From assembly GCF_002887595.1 (NCBI RefSeq), contig NZ_PEBU01000009.1, forward strand, positions 2,589 through 66,588: a stretch of 64,000 bases of DNA, given 5' to 3'. The position numbers and the translations under genes are program-made. This document shows positions 15,970 through 26,849 of the stretch, piece by piece. The notes under the pieces are model-generated. The model saw nothing but the letters and a program-made list of their open reading frames with translations, was not told the DNA's origin and ran no database searches. Source of the stretch: Bowmanella denitrificans. Lineage in GTDB: Bacteria; Pseudomonadota; Gammaproteobacteria; Enterobacterales; Alteromonadaceae. Numbering within the stretch: position 1 is the stretch's first letter; every line of letters begins with the position of its first letter.

Positions 15970-17217
15970 ATGAAGCAAGGGTTACAAACCGAACTTAGCC
16001 GTCTGCAAAATGATTTACTGGAATTGTCACATATAGGCTATGACCCCGAGTCGAAAGGTGTGTTTCGCTTAGGTTTCACCGAAGCCGATATGCAAGCCCG
16101 ACGCTGGCTGATTAAAAAATTTGAAGACGAAGGATTTTATGCCCGTATGGACAGTGCCGGTAATGTGATTGGCAGTATGCAGGCAGATGCCAACAAACCG
16201 GTGGTGGCGATGGGTTCCCACATAGATTCCGTGCCGGCCGGTGGTATGTTCGATGGCACCCTGGGTGTGTTGGCGGGACTGGAATGTATGCGGGTACTCA
16301 GAGATAGCGGTCTGGACTATCAGTACCCGCTGGAAGTCTATGCCTTTGCCGAGGAAGAAGGTCGTTTCGGCGGTATGATGGGAGTGCAGGCCATTACGGG
16401 CGAACTCACCCCTCAATGGCTGGAGAACGCACACGACGCCAGTCATATCTACCTTAAGGACGAAATGGCCAACTGCGGGCTGAATGCTTTTGACGCCTTA
16501 ACAGCGCGGCTTGATCCTAAACATTTTCGCGCCTTTTTAGAGCTGCATATTGAGCAAGGGCCGGTGCTGGAGCGAATCGGCAAGCCTATCGGCGTGGTAG
16601 AGGCCATCTCCGGTGTATATAAGTGGCTGGTCAGACTAATTGGTAAAGCCAATCACGCCGGCACCGCCCCGATGGATATGCGTAGTGATGCCTTTATGGG
16701 CCTGGCCGATTTTGCCCACGAAATCCCGCGTATTATCAATGAAGAAGGTTCAGACAAAAGCCGCTTGACCGTAGGGCGGGTGGAATTGAAACCCGGCTAT
16801 GCTCATACGGTACCGGGCGAGGCCGAATTTACCCTGGTAGGCCGCGATACCGACCCGCAAACCATGCGTAATCTAGCCGATGCCTGTCGCCGGGTGCTGT
16901 CCAGTATTGCCCGCAAACATAATCTGATGTTTGAGTTTGAACAGATGAGCTGGCTGGAGCCGCAGGCCATGTCTGACGAGGTTATCCAGGCATTTTGTCA
17001 GCAGGCCGAGCGTATGGAGTTGGATTATCAGGTCATGCCCAGTGGTGCCGGACACGACGCCCAGTATATGGCCAGAATTACCCCAACCGGTATGATCTTT
17101 GTACCCAGTGTAGGGGGTATTAGCCATGCCCCGGACGAATGGACCCATTGGCAAGACGTGCACACCGGCGCAAACTTGCTGCTACAGACTGCGCTTAAAT
17201 ACGCTCAGGGCACATAG
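15970..17217 (+). CDS. M20-family N-carbamoyl amidohydrolase (allantoate/ureidopropionase type)
   Basis: The 415-residue enzyme belongs to the Zn-dependent hydantoinase/carbamoylase family, which cleaves N-carbamoyl groups to release CO2, ammonia and an amine or amino acid. Metal-ligand motifs are GSHIDSVPAGGMFDG (about 77-91), EEEGRFGG (about 128-135) and LHIEQGPVLE (about 192-201); the C-terminal family motif SGAGHDAQ is near 357. The RBS is AAAGGAG. It is divergent from the symporter-carbamoyltransferase operon with about 94 bases between the two starts, so they probably share control. Candidates for the substrate are N-carbamoyl-amino acids, N-carbamoyl-beta-alanine or allantoate; no other gene of allantoin or pyrimidine breakdown is nearby. 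Confidence 0.87.
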   Translation: MKQGLQTELSRLQNDLLELSHIGYDPESKGVFRLGFTEADMQARRWLIKKFEDEGFYARMDSAGNVIGSMQADANKPVVAMGSHIDSVPAGGMFDGTLGVLAGLECMRVLRDSGLDYQYPLEVYAFAEEEGRFGGMMGVQAITGELTPQWLENAHDASHIYLKDEMANCGLNAFDALTARLDPKHFRAFLELHIEQGPVLERIGKPIGVVEAISGVYKWLVRLIGKANHAGTAPMDMRSDAFMGLADFAHEIPRIINEEGSDKSRLTVGRVELKPGYAHTVPGEAEFTLVGRDTDPQTMRNLADACRRVLSSIARKHNLMFEFEQMSWLEPQAMSDEVIQAFCQQAERMELDYQVMPSGAGHDAQYMARITPTGMIFVPSVGGISHAPDEWTHWQDVHTGANLLLQTALKYAQGT

Positions 17218-17740
17218 TCACTGCATGAGCGACGGAATGAGCTTTGCGTATATTTTGGCAAACCTGACAAATTATACGCATCTCGCTCACCAGTCCCGCA
17301 AACATTGATTTTATTGGCTTAAATTAAAAAAACCAGATATCAACTATTTTTAATAGCCTCAAATTGTTTTATAAATTCATAACAAAAAAACGCCAGAATT
17401 TTTAAATCTCCAATACCTTAAACAACAAAATAATTAATTAACATTGATCTAACAAAGCAACTTCCGCTAGCATTTAAGTCAGCCTGCACACACATAACGT
17501 TAGTAACCCTCAGGCAATCCAGCTGGTAGTTCAGAGCTGTCGCTTTAGGGTATCCATGATACTTACCATCATAACAAAGCGGACAAAGTGAAGATTAATA
17601 CAGAGGTTGGTAAGTTTAAAAAATCAAATAAACACACCATACTTAAAATGATTTAAATAATTTTTGTATGGAGAGAAAATCTTAACCCTATAAAAACGTA
17701 AACAGAGACGGAATTTAATTTAAGAAAAAGGAAGCAGTAA
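17218..17740. other. AT-rich intergenic stretch without recognised genes
   Basis: About 520 bases between the amidohydrolase gene and a small membrane-protein gene. The middle (17300-17460) is strongly A/T-rich with runs of A. No RNA gene or convincing terminator was recognised. A leader for the downstream gene seems possible, with AAAAAGGAAG immediately before its start. The low GC content, unlike the flanks, is compatible with acquired DNA. Confidence 0.5.
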
Positions 17741-18052
17741 ATGGTTAAGGATCTCTTTATTAAATACAACTCCAAATATCACTATTGGGATAATCAGGAA
17801 GTTAAGGCCTGGCTAGCAACAAAACAAAAAGGCATGCTCCGTTTTGTGCTACTTGAGGGATTAGTGAAGTGGGGGCTTGTATCTTTCACTATTTTTATTG
17901 CCATTTTACTCAGTGCCACAGAAATCGCACTCAGCGATATCCCACTTATTGCAGTGGTGTGGATGTTAGTGGCCTGCTTATATGGGTGTGGAATCTGGCT
18001 TGGTACGAACTTGTCGTTTCACCGCCATCAGCAAACACGCGAAAAAGGATGA
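17741..18052 (+). CDS. Small two-helix membrane protein
   Basis: The 103-residue product has a soluble, aromatic N terminus, an amphipathic stretch, and two membrane helices (about residues 43-62 and 66-88, containing FTIFIAILLSA and VVWMLVACLYGCGIWLG). It ends in a His/Gln/Arg tail. AAGGAAG is 7 bases before the ATG. No family was recognised. It lies in a small-gene region with effector/immunity-like content (a Tae4/Tai4 pair 1.2 kb away and a papain-like remnant overlapping its end), so an immunity role is conceivable but unsupported. Confidence 0.5.
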   Translation: MVKDLFIKYNSKYHYWDNQEVKAWLATKQKGMLRFVLLEGLVKWGLVSFTIFIAILLSATEIALSDIPLIAVVWMLVACLYGCGIWLGTNLSFHRHQQTREKG

Positions 18053-18325
18053 CGGTATACCTTCAGTATCGGCGACTTCAACCAGACCCAACCCGGGATC
18101 CAAGAAAATCGTATTGTTATTGTGATGGCCGGCAACCAAAATCGTATGTCCGCCACCACCGTTCCAAAACACATGTGCCAGTAGCGGCTTTTTGGCCGTC
18201 GCGGTAGTAATCCATCTACGCCAATTTAATTTGCTACGCCATAGCAAGTTCCAATTGGTTGAAAAATGACGCAGTCCATTCAACAATAGCTGAGAACGGC
18301 AATAGTGCATCGGACCTTTTTTCAA
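17978..18325 (-). pseudogene. Remnant of a papain-like (AvrRpt2/C39-like) cysteine protease
   Basis: A 115-residue minus-strand frame contains a segment typical of the second half of papain-like proteases: KPLLAHVFWNGGGGHTILV followed by a strand-turn-strand and FLDPGLG. The catalytic His would be the one in GGGGH and the Asn/Asp partner in the DP turn. The N-terminal part with the catalytic Cys is missing: upstream of 18325 on this strand nothing similar continues. The frame also runs into the 3' end of the small membrane gene on the other strand. I therefore read it as a truncated gene. It could instead be a chance antisense frame, which the GGGGHTILVAGH run makes less likely. Confidence 0.4.
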
Positions 18326-18358
18326 TTGAGCAAGATTCCGTACAACAAGGAAACAACT

Positions 18359-18886
18359 ATGTGTAAACGGTTTTTGTCTGCAACAACCCTGCTACTGGCT
18401 CTGCCCTTATCTGCACTGGAACTCAGCAGCCCGGATATTCAGGAGGGCCAGCGAATGGCCAAGACTTTTGAATATTCAGGGTTTGGTTGCAGTGGCGAAA
18501 ATCTGTCGCCAGCCCTGGCCTGGAAAGGCGCTCCCGACGGCACCAAGAGTTTTGCCATTACCGTGTATGACCCGGACGCCCCAACCGGCAGCGGATGGTG
18601 GCACTGGCTGGCGCTGAATATTCCGGCCGATACCCACAGCCTGCCCCGCGGCGCGTCAGGTAAGTTGGATAAGGTACTGGAAACCCGTACCGATTATGGC
18701 CAGCCAGGCTTTGGTGGCGCTTGCCCGCCGGTGGGCCATGGCATGCACAGATACCAATTTACTATTTGGGCCCTGCCGGATGAAAAGCTGGATTTCCCGG
18801 TGGATATCTCCCCGGCTGTAGTGGGCTATACCCTGAACAGCAAAGCCCTGGCCAAAGCCACCTTAACCGCCACTTACGTACGGTAA
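18359..18886 (+). CDS. YbhB/YbcL-family PEBP-like protein, exported
   Basis: The 175-residue protein is a bacterial homologue of phosphatidylethanolamine-binding proteins. The family core is clear: SPDIQEGQRM at the start of the fold, GENLSPALAW near residue 50, VYDPDAPTGSGWWHWLA near 75-90 and GACPPVGHGMHRYQF near 125. A signal peptide is present (residues 1-19, ending LPLSALEL). The start at ATG 18359 has AAGGAAA upstream; the longer frame at 18305 lacks an RBS. YbhB-type proteins have no settled function; ligand-binding or a link to carbohydrate or alcohol metabolism has been proposed. It stands alone here. Confidence 0.9.
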   Translation: MCKRFLSATTLLLALPLSALELSSPDIQEGQRMAKTFEYSGFGCSGENLSPALAWKGAPDGTKSFAITVYDPDAPTGSGWWHWLALNIPADTHSLPRGASGKLDKVLETRTDYGQPGFGGACPPVGHGMHRYQFTIWALPDEKLDFPVDISPAVVGYTLNSKALAKATLTATYVR

Positions 18887-19052
18887 GGGATGATACTCAC
18901 CGCAGAGCCGCAGAGGCCACAGAGAAAAACCAGCGAGTGGAATTAGGTATTTAGCGGCTATCGGCGAGGCCATGCTTAAGCTTTCTTAGTGGTGGAATAT
19001 AGATAAGGCGGTATAAACCGCCTTATCCTTTAATGCAAATTCAAAAATAAAA

Positions 19053-19256
19053 TTAGCTTCTGCTACTATTTTCTTTATCAAAGCACAATATATATGAATA
19101 AAACAAATAAAACAGAAAGCCATATATAGGTAGTGCAATTAGCAGAATCGACCAGACTATTTTCTTTTGCCTGCTATGCTGCCGTCTAACAACAAATATG
19201 ATCGGAAGCAACCAAATTAGTAGGGCCAAACTGATAATAAAAATTGTATCCGCCAT
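19053..19256 (-). CDS. Small membrane protein (67 aa)
   Basis: Two membrane helices are separated by a short basic loop (RRQHSRQKK). The product resembles the PLDc_N-type small membrane proteins with the pattern WSILLIALPIYGFLFYL, but it is too short for a firm family call. It follows the Tai4-like gene on the same strand by 22 bases and could be the last gene of the effector-immunity unit or an unrelated small gene. Local GC content is low. Confidence 0.5.
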   Translation of the reverse strand: MADTIFIISLALLIWLLPIIFVVRRQHSRQKKIVWSILLIALPIYGFLFYLFYSYILCFDKENSSRS

Positions 19257-19278
19257 TTATTAAATTCACTTACAACAG

Positions 19279-19734
19279 TTAATGATGAGAAAAAGACCAA
19301 AAGTCTTTCTCGTCAGCGCCCGTGTTTTTGCACGTGACGCTATCCTTTATCACCTCTGGAGTTACTTCAATCTGTCCTGCTTTAAACAGCACGCCTTGCC
19401 GCATGCTGCCGCATTGCATATCTTCTGACAGATTCCAAAGCGTTCTCTGTCGCTCGTTCAATGCGCTGCCTGCTACCATAAGCACATAATCTACATTGAC
19501 TTTGGGATAACTAAAGCGCTGTGGTTCACTTGTGCCGCGACGCAGAAAAAAGCAGGGGGGCTCTGGCTTTAGAGACAAAAACTTGGATTCACCATCTTGT
19601 AGAAAACGCAACTCACACTTGCCATTAGCGCTGACTAATTGCAGTTCCATTCCTGCAACATTGGCAGAATCCGTAATATCTGTGGCGCTACAAGAAAAAC
19701 ACATAAATAGCAAAACTGTGCTAATTCTTTTCAT
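19279..19734 (-). CDS. Tai4-like periplasmic immunity protein
   Basis: The 151-residue product starts with a signal sequence (MKRISTVLLFMCFSCSA), possibly a lipoprotein signal, followed by a small domain with several Cys. Its start overlaps the Tae4 stop as ATGA and has GGGAGA seven bases upstream. Tai4 proteins are periplasmic inhibitors always encoded next to the Tae4 peptidoglycan amidase. Gene order, size, export signal and pairing fit that family; sequence similarity was judged only by overall pattern (DYVLMVAGSALNERQR helix), so the assignment leans on context. Its job would be to bind the amidase and protect the producer cell and its kin from self-intoxication. Confidence 0.7.
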   Translation of the reverse strand: MKRISTVLLFMCFSCSATDITDSANVAGMELQLVSANGKCELRFLQDGESKFLSLKPEPPCFFLRRGTSEPQRFSYPKVNVDYVLMVAGSALNERQRTLWNLSEDMQCGSMRQGVLFKAGQIEVTPEVIKDSVTCKNTGADEKDFWSFSHH

Positions 19735-20171
19735 CGCTTTATCTCCCAAAACCATACTTCCTGGCCTCGAGAAAAATAATCTGGCGACCCAGCTTTCATT
19801 TCCGTGCCGTTCCAAAGGTCAATATGATCAGTTGTTCCCCAACCATTCTTAATAAAAACGATCCCTTTCTTTCCTCCAAAGTCACCACTTGTTACCTGTT
19901 TTAGTTTTACACAAGCTCCAAACTTAGGGATGTCCGAGTTCATCCAATCAGCTAGTTGTTGAGCGGCTAAAATATGCTTAGGGCTATGTCCAAAGCCCGG
20001 ATAGCAGCGGCGCTGTGGAAACATCTGATCAAAACCTGATGTATCAACATTTGACAATTCCAGTGCTACTCCCATCCTTATCGCACATTGATTTGTGAAC
20101 GCCGTTGTGTCACATGGTGAGTGAGGCCAAGGGTGGTTATCCCACAGTGTTTGAAAAGATAATGCAGACAT
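19731..20171 (-). CDS. Tae4-family type VI secretion amidase effector
   Basis: The 146-residue protein matches Tae4, a NlpC/P60-like DL-endopeptidase that cuts the D-Glu-mDAP bond of peptidoglycan after delivery into a rival's periplasm. The catalytic Cys is in NQCAIRMGVAL (Cys29), and the His and Asp are in TTDHIDLWNG (His116, Asp118). The middle motif KHILAAQQLADWM and the C-terminal FSRGQEVWFWEI are family features. No signal peptide is present, as expected for a T6SS cargo. AAGGAGG stands 8 bases before the ATG. The immunity gene follows with a four-base overlap. No T6SS structural gene, VgrG or Hcp lies in the window, so this is an orphan effector module. Confidence 0.88.
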   Translation of the reverse strand: MSALSFQTLWDNHPWPHSPCDTTAFTNQCAIRMGVALELSNVDTSGFDQMFPQRRCYPGFGHSPKHILAAQQLADWMNSDIPKFGACVKLKQVTSGDFGGKKGIVFIKNGWGTTDHIDLWNGTEMKAGSPDYFSRGQEVWFWEIKR

Positions 20172-20283
20172 TAATTTCCTCCTTGAATTCAGTCCGTAAT
20201 CCCATCGTAGACCAAATAATAATATCTAGCAAAAGCGTTATAACTGCCTACGGTAATCTGATAACAGCCAACTTATCCCCCTG

Positions 20284-20313
20284 TTGCAATAAAGGTTTTT
20301 CTGCCCTTATACT
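20284..20313 (+). promoter_or_regulatory. Candidate sigma70 promoter of the thiamine operon
   Basis: TTGCAA (20284-20289) and TATACT (20308-20313) are separated by 18 bases, placing the start of transcription near 20320, about 12 bases before the TPP riboswitch. This is the only well-formed promoter-like pair seen close upstream. Confidence 0.55.
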
Positions 20314-20331
20314 GATTGCAGTTTTTATCTT

Positions 20332-20424
20332 GTCGGAGTGCTCAGTCCGGTTTACCGGGCGAGCTGAGACCGCATAAGCGGGATCCGTTGAACCTGATCA
20401 GGCTAATACCTGCGAAGGGAACAA
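20332..20424 (+). ncRNA. TPP riboswitch (THI element)
   Basis: The leader upstream of thiC carries the conserved thi-box landmarks in order: a 5' P1 strand near TCGGAGTGC, GCTGAGA (about 20363-20369), a variable P3 hairpin CCGCATAAGCGG, AACCTGATC (about 20391-20399), the CTAATACCTGCG J2-4/P4 segment, and GAAGGGAA closing. These bind thiamine pyrophosphate and lower expression of the operon when TPP is plentiful. Downstream, a long inverted repeat GTAACGCC (20429-20436)/GGCGTTAC (20482-20489) encloses a TCTCCC/GGGAGA hairpin (20456-20470) and is the probable expression platform. The thiC start lies 54 bases beyond. Confidence 0.95.
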
Positions 20425-20527
20425 GAGCGTAACGCCCAGGTCTTAAGCCGTCCAATCTCCCCAAGGGAGAGCGTTCCAAGCGGCGTTACTCTTTACAACA
20501 CTCCTGACAAGCATTTCAGCCACCTAA

Positions 20528-22480
<1,953 letters not shown>

Positions 22481-22481
22481 T

Positions 22482-23960
22482 ATGGCCAAACCCATTATCT
22501 GGTGCATTGGCGGCTCAGACTCGGGCGGCGGTGCCGGGGTGCAGGCCGATCTGCATACGGTACAGGCGCTGGGCGGCCACGGCTGCACCGTAATCAGCGC
22601 TATCACTGCGCAAAACTCGGTGGCGGTCACGCAGGTGCAGCCGGTGCCACTGGAAGTATTAACCAACCAACTTAACAGCCTGGCGGCCGACCTTTGGCCC
22701 AATGCGGTTAAAATCGGCATGCTTGGCGATGGCGCACAAATCGCGGCCTTGGCAGAGTTTCTGCAGTGGCTGAAACAACAAGCCAGGCCACCGATGATTA
22801 TCTGGGATCCGGTGGCCAGAGCCAGTTGCGGCAGCCAACTGGCAGCCTTGCAACTGGCAGACTGCGCACCACTGTTACAAGTGCTGGATATTATCACCCC
22901 CAATGCCAATGAACTGGCGCTGTTGACCGGTGTAGAAGCAACAGATGTTGCCAGTCTGCAGGTAGCAGCCAATGTATTGCTGGATCATGGGGTTAAGGCC
23001 GTGCTGGTGAAAGGCGGGCATTTGCACTGGACAGGCCAATATTGTCATGACTGGTACCTGAGTCAGACCCATCAATGGCGATTTAGCAGCAAGCGCATTA
23101 ACACCCTCCATGGTCATGGCACCGGCTGCACCTTTGCCAGCGCTATCGCCACAACATTTGCCCTGGACTATCCAATGGAGGATGCCATTTGTATTGCCAA
23201 GGCCTATATCAATCAAGGCCTGCAAGCCGCAGCGGGACTTGGCAAAGGACCCGGCCCGGTGGCCCATCTGGGCTGGCCGCAACGCGCCGGGGATTTCCCA
23301 CAATTCAGCTTGCTTAGCGATAAGGCCAAGCCCTCTGCCCCCTTCGCCGACATAGGCACCATGACACTGGGGCTGTATCCGGTGGTAGACAGCCTGGCCT
23401 GGGTGGAAAAACTGCTGGCGTGGGACGTCAGCACCTTGCAGTTAAGAATCAAATCAAACCCAAACCCTGAGCAGAAAGCGCAGATCGCCCAGGCTATCAA
23501 ACTGGCACGCGAAGCCAATGCCAGATTGTTTATTAACGATCACTGGCAACTGGCCATTAAACACGGGGCTTACGGTGTGCATCTGGGTCAGGAAGATTTG
23601 CAGGATGCCGACCTGGTTGCCATTCAACAGGCCGGATTGCGCCTGGGTATTTCTACCCATGGTTATGCCGAGATCCAGCGCGCCATCAGCTTTCAGCCTT
23701 CTTATATTGCGCTCGGGCATATTTTTGCAACCCGTACCAAGAACATGCCGTCCAGACCTCAAGGCTTAAGCCGTTTAAGTCGGTACGTGCAACTGCTGCA
23801 AGATATCCCCTGCGTGGCCATTGGCGGCATCAGTGTGGAGCGGGTAGATGCGGTGGCTGGCACCGGGGTCGGTAGCATTGCTATGGTCACCGCCATTACC
23901 GAGGCGGCGCAACCTGAGCAGGTAGTCCGGCAACTGCTGGCGAGGCTTAATTATGCTTAA
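22482..23960 (+). CDS. thiDE: Fused ThiD-ThiE: HMP(-P) kinase and thiamine phosphate synthase
   Basis: The 492-residue product carries two enzymes. Residues about 1-270 are HMP/HMP-P kinase (ThiD): [16 protein letters not shown] at the N terminus, DPVARASCG near 108, and the ribokinase-family [11 protein letters not shown] near 208. Residues about 290-492 are thiamine phosphate synthase (ThiE): [39 protein letters not shown] and [12 protein letters not shown]. It therefore supplies HMP-PP and couples it to the thiazole phosphate. The ATG at 22482 directly follows the thiC stop. Such fusions are common in Alteromonadales. The stop overlaps thiF by 8 bases. Confidence 0.96.
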   Translation: MAKPIIWCIGGSDSGGGAGVQADLHTVQALGGHGCTVISAITAQNSVAVTQVQPVPLEVLTNQLNSLAADLWPNAVKIGMLGDGAQIAALAEFLQWLKQQARPPMIIWDPVARASCGSQLAALQLADCAPLLQVLDIITPNANELALLTGVEATDVASLQVAANVLLDHGVKAVLVKGGHLHWTGQYCHDWYLSQTHQWRFSSKRINTLHGHGTGCTFASAIATTFALDYPMEDAICIAKAYINQGLQAAAGLGKGPGPVAHLGWPQRAGDFPQFSLLSDKAKPSAPFADIGTMTLGLYPVVDSLAWVEKLLAWDVSTLQLRIKSNPNPEQKAQIAQAIKLAREANARLFINDHWQLAIKHGAYGVHLGQEDLQDADLVAIQQAGLRLGISTHGYAEIQRAISFQPSYIALGHIFATRTKNMPSRPQGLSRLSRYVQLLQDIPCVAIGGISVERVDAVAGTGVGSIAMVTAITEAAQPEQVVRQLLARLNYA

Positions 23961-24708
23961 TGATCAAGACTTTATGCGTTACAGCCGGCATTTGTTGCTG
24001 GAAGATATCGACGAATCTGGTCAGCAGAAATTAAAGCAGGCCCGCGTTCTGATTGTCGGACTGGGTGGCCTGGGCAGTATCGCCGCGCAATATCTGGCCG
24101 GAGCCGGTGTCGGGCAGTTGCTGCTGGCCGATGGTGACAAAGTGGATGTGACTAATCTACACCGCCAGCCTTTGTACGACAATTTCAGTCTGGGCGCTAA
24201 CAAAGCCCGCCAGGCACAAAAGCGCCTGCAGGCGGTGAATCCCAATATCCGCATTGAAGCGCTGGACAAAAAACTGCACGCCGACAACTTACCGGCGCTG
24301 GTGAGTGACTGCCAGTTGGTGCTTGACTGCACCGACAATATGCCCAGCCGCCAGGCCATTAATGCCGCCTGCTACCAGGCAGGTAAGCCGTTGTTGGTGG
24401 GGGCAGCCATACGTTTTGAGGGGCAGTTTCTGGCCTTGCACCCGCATAGAAATCATGGCTGCTACCGCTGCTTGTACGAACCGACGCAAAGCCCGTCGCT
24501 GAATTGTGCCAATAGCGGCATCGTCGGCCCGGTGGTGGGCATCATCGGCCTGATGCAGGCGTTGGAAGCTATCAAATTTCTGACTGGTGCCGGGCAGGTG
24601 CCCTTTGGTCAGCTTAAGTTATTCGATGCTAAAGCCCATCAATGGCAAAGCCTGACCCTGGCCAAAGCCCCGCAATGTCCGGTCTGTGGAGACACCATAT
24701 GCAACTGA
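23953..24708 (+). CDS. thiF: ThiF: ThiS adenylyltransferase
   Basis: This E1-like enzyme (251 residues) activates the ThiS C terminus by adenylation for thiocarboxylate formation. The nucleotide-binding motif [21 protein letters not shown] is at residues about 32-52 and the catalytic Arg/Lys region is NLHRQPLYD. Zn-binding Cys pairs are CYRCLYEP (about 178) and CPVCGD near the C terminus. The protein begins with the [11 protein letters not shown] motif typical of the MoeB/ThiF group. In-operon position before thiS and thiG supports ThiF rather than MoeB. Confidence 0.94.
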   Translation: MLNDQDFMRYSRHLLLEDIDESGQQKLKQARVLIVGLGGLGSIAAQYLAGAGVGQLLLADGDKVDVTNLHRQPLYDNFSLGANKARQAQKRLQAVNPNIRIEALDKKLHADNLPALVSDCQLVLDCTDNMPSRQAINAACYQAGKPLLVGAAIRFEGQFLALHPHRNHGCYRCLYEPTQSPSLNCANSGIVGPVVGIIGLMQALEAIKFLTGAGQVPFGQLKLFDAKAHQWQSLTLAKAPQCPVCGDTICN

Positions 24709-24899
24709 TGATTAACGATATGCCGCAACAATTTGCACAGCCGCTCAGTATCGCAGACTTGCTGCAAACCCTGGCTCAGCCACAAAACGGCATAGCGGTG
24801 GCACTGAATCAGCAAGTGGTCAGTAAAAGTCAGTGGCCGCACACCCAACTGAAAGACCATGACCGCATTACCCTGTTTAAAGTCGTCGCCGGAGGATAA
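24699..24899 (+). CDS. thiS: ThiS sulfur-carrier protein
   Basis: The 66-residue ubiquitin-like carrier ends in Gly-Gly (KVVAGG), the site of adenylation and thiocarboxylation that donates sulfur to the thiazole ring. Typical features are [11 protein letters not shown] at the start and VALNQQVVSKSQW in the middle. ATG 24699 overlaps the thiF stop by 10 bases; an ATG at 24708 would remove the first strand residues and is less likely. thiG follows after 3 bases. Confidence 0.94.
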   Translation: MQLMINDMPQQFAQPLSIADLLQTLAQPQNGIAVALNQQVVSKSQWPHTQLKDHDRITLFKVVAGG

Positions 24900-24902
24900 C
24901 CG

Positions 24903-25670
24903 ATGCTGACCATTGCCAATACCCAATTTTCTTCGCGCCTGTTAACCGGCACCGGCAAGTTTTCCAGCGCCCAGAACATGCAGGCGGCCCTGTCGGCCAG
25001 TGGCACCGAACTGGTCACTCTGGCCCTTAAACGCCTGGACCTGGTTGCACGAAAAGACGATATCCTGGCGCCCCTGCAGGAACTGGGGGTAAGGCTGCTG
25101 CCCAATACCTCAGGGGCAAAAACCGCCGAAGAAGCCATTTTTGCCGCCCATCTGGCCCGCGAAGCGCTGGGCACTCACTGGCTGAAACTGGAGATCCACC
25201 CGGATCAGCGCTACCTGTTGCCCGACCCTATTGAAACCCTGAACGCCGCCAGGCAACTGGTTAAAGATGGCTTTGTGGTACTGCCCTATTGCGGAGCTGA
25301 TCCCGTACTTTGTCAGCGCTTGCAGGAAGTAGGCTGCGCGGCGGTCATGCCGCTGGGCGCCCCGATTGGCTCCAATCGCGGCCTGTTAAGCAAAGATTTT
25401 CTGGAGATCATTGTTGAGCAAAGCCAGGTGCCGGTGATAGTCGATGCCGGTATTGGCGCGCCCAGTCATGCCGCCCATGCCATGGAACTGGGGGTGGATG
25501 CAGTACTGGTGAATACCGCCATTGCCGTTTCGCCAGACCCAATTGCCATGGGCAGGGCATTTAAACAAGCGGTAACAGCCGGTCGCATGGCCTATCAGGC
25601 AGGTCTTGGTGCGGTACAGCGCAGTGCCATGGCTTCCAGCCCACTGACTGATTTTCTGGACCAGCTATGA
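24903..25670 (+). CDS. thiG: Thiazole synthase ThiG
   Basis: ThiG (255 residues) builds the thiazole phosphate from deoxyxylulose 5-phosphate, dehydroglycine and ThiS-thiocarboxylate. It is a TIM barrel. Visible motifs are [10 protein letters not shown] at the N terminus, the Schiff-base lysine region LALKRLDL (about 38-45), [22 protein letters not shown], and the phosphate-binding [12 protein letters not shown] and [10 protein letters not shown]. It lies between thiS and thiH, with GGAGGATAACCG before the start and a four-base overlap at its end. Confidence 0.97.
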   Translation: MLTIANTQFSSRLLTGTGKFSSAQNMQAALSASGTELVTLALKRLDLVARKDDILAPLQELGVRLLPNTSGAKTAEEAIFAAHLAREALGTHWLKLEIHPDQRYLLPDPIETLNAARQLVKDGFVVLPYCGADPVLCQRLQEVGCAAVMPLGAPIGSNRGLLSKDFLEIIVEQSQVPVIVDAGIGAPSHAAHAMELGVDAVLVNTAIAVSPDPIAMGRAFKQAVTAGRMAYQAGLGAVQRSAMASSPLTDFLDQL

Positions 25671-26785
25671 GCTTTGCCAAACAACTGGCCCAGTGGGACT
25701 TTGACGATGTTACTTTGCAGATCCATGCCTGTACCGCCAATGACGTACAACGGGCACTGAACAGCACCAGACCAGGTCTGAAAGACTTTATGGCGCTGAT
25801 ATCCCCGGCGGCCGAACCTTTTTTAGCGCACATGGCCCGGCTTTCCTATGCCCGTACCCGTCAGCGTTTTGGTAATACCCTGCAATTTTACATCCCCTTG
25901 TATCTGTCGAATCTGTGCGCCAATGACTGTACCTATTGTGGCTTTTCCATGAGCAATAAGCTCAGGCGTAAAACCCTGGATCTGGCAGAGATTGAAGCCG
26001 AGTGCCAGGCCATTAAGTCCATGGGCTTTGACTCTGTGCTGGTAGTCACCGGGGAGCACGAAACCAAGGTGGGCATGGCGTATTTTCGCCAGGCCATACC
26101 ACTGATAAAACGCCATTTCAGCTATTTGAGCATGGAAGTACAGCCACTGGCTGAAGCCGAATACTTGGAGTTATGCCAGCTTGGGCTGGATGCCGTCCTG
26201 GTGTATCAAGAGACCTATCGGCGCCGCACTTATGCCAGGCACCATTTAAAAGGTAAAAAAATGGACTTTGACTGGCGTCTGGATACCCCTGAACGTTTGG
26301 GCCGGGCCGGAGTGGATAAAATGGGTTTGGGGGTGCTGATTGGCCTGGATGACTGGCGTACCGACAGTTTTTTTGCCGCCCAGCATCTCAAATATCTGCA
26401 AAAGACTTACTGGCGTAGTCGTTACTCACTGTCGTTTCCACGATTGCGGCCATGCTCTGGAGGCTTAACAGATAAAACCCAGATGACCGACAAACAACTG
26501 GTGCAGCTTATTTGTGCTTACCGGCTGTTGGATAGCGAGGTGGAATTGAGTTTATCCACCCGTGAGTCGGCGCAGTTTCGCGACAAGCTTCTGCCCCTGG
26601 GTATTACCAGCTTAAGTGCCGGGTCCAGCACCCAACCAGGCGGCTATGCTGGCGGCGAAACGGCGCTGGAACAGTTTGAGATTGACGATGCCAGAACGCC
26701 AAAGGATGTTGCCAATGCGGTGCGCCGCGCCGGTTTACAGCCGGTCTGGAAAGATTGGGAGCGCAGCTATTCACAGACCGGCTGA
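25667..26785 (+). CDS. thiH: 2-iminoacetate synthase ThiH
   Basis: ThiH (372 residues) is a radical SAM enzyme that cleaves tyrosine to give dehydroglycine for ThiG. The cluster motif [10 protein letters not shown] (Cys-x3-Cys-x2-Cys) is near residue 85. The family features [24 protein letters not shown] and [14 protein letters not shown] follow in order. Presence of thiH rather than thiO suggests an anaerobic-capable route to the thiazole. It begins inside the thiG stop (ATGA) and is the last gene of the operon. Confidence 0.97.
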   Translation: MSFAKQLAQWDFDDVTLQIHACTANDVQRALNSTRPGLKDFMALISPAAEPFLAHMARLSYARTRQRFGNTLQFYIPLYLSNLCANDCTYCGFSMSNKLRRKTLDLAEIEAECQAIKSMGFDSVLVVTGEHETKVGMAYFRQAIPLIKRHFSYLSMEVQPLAEAEYLELCQLGLDAVLVYQETYRRRTYARHHLKGKKMDFDWRLDTPERLGRAGVDKMGLGVLIGLDDWRTDSFFAAQHLKYLQKTYWRSRYSLSFPRLRPCSGGLTDKTQMTDKQLVQLICAYRLLDSEVELSLSTRESAQFRDKLLPLGITSLSAGSSTQPGGYAGGETALEQFEIDDARTPKDVANAVRRAGLQPVWKDWERSYSQTG

Positions 26786-26849
26786 AATGCTGGACGCCGG
26801 GCCTGACTGCGTTAGACTGAGAAGGATTATCGGAAAACAAGGATTTCAA

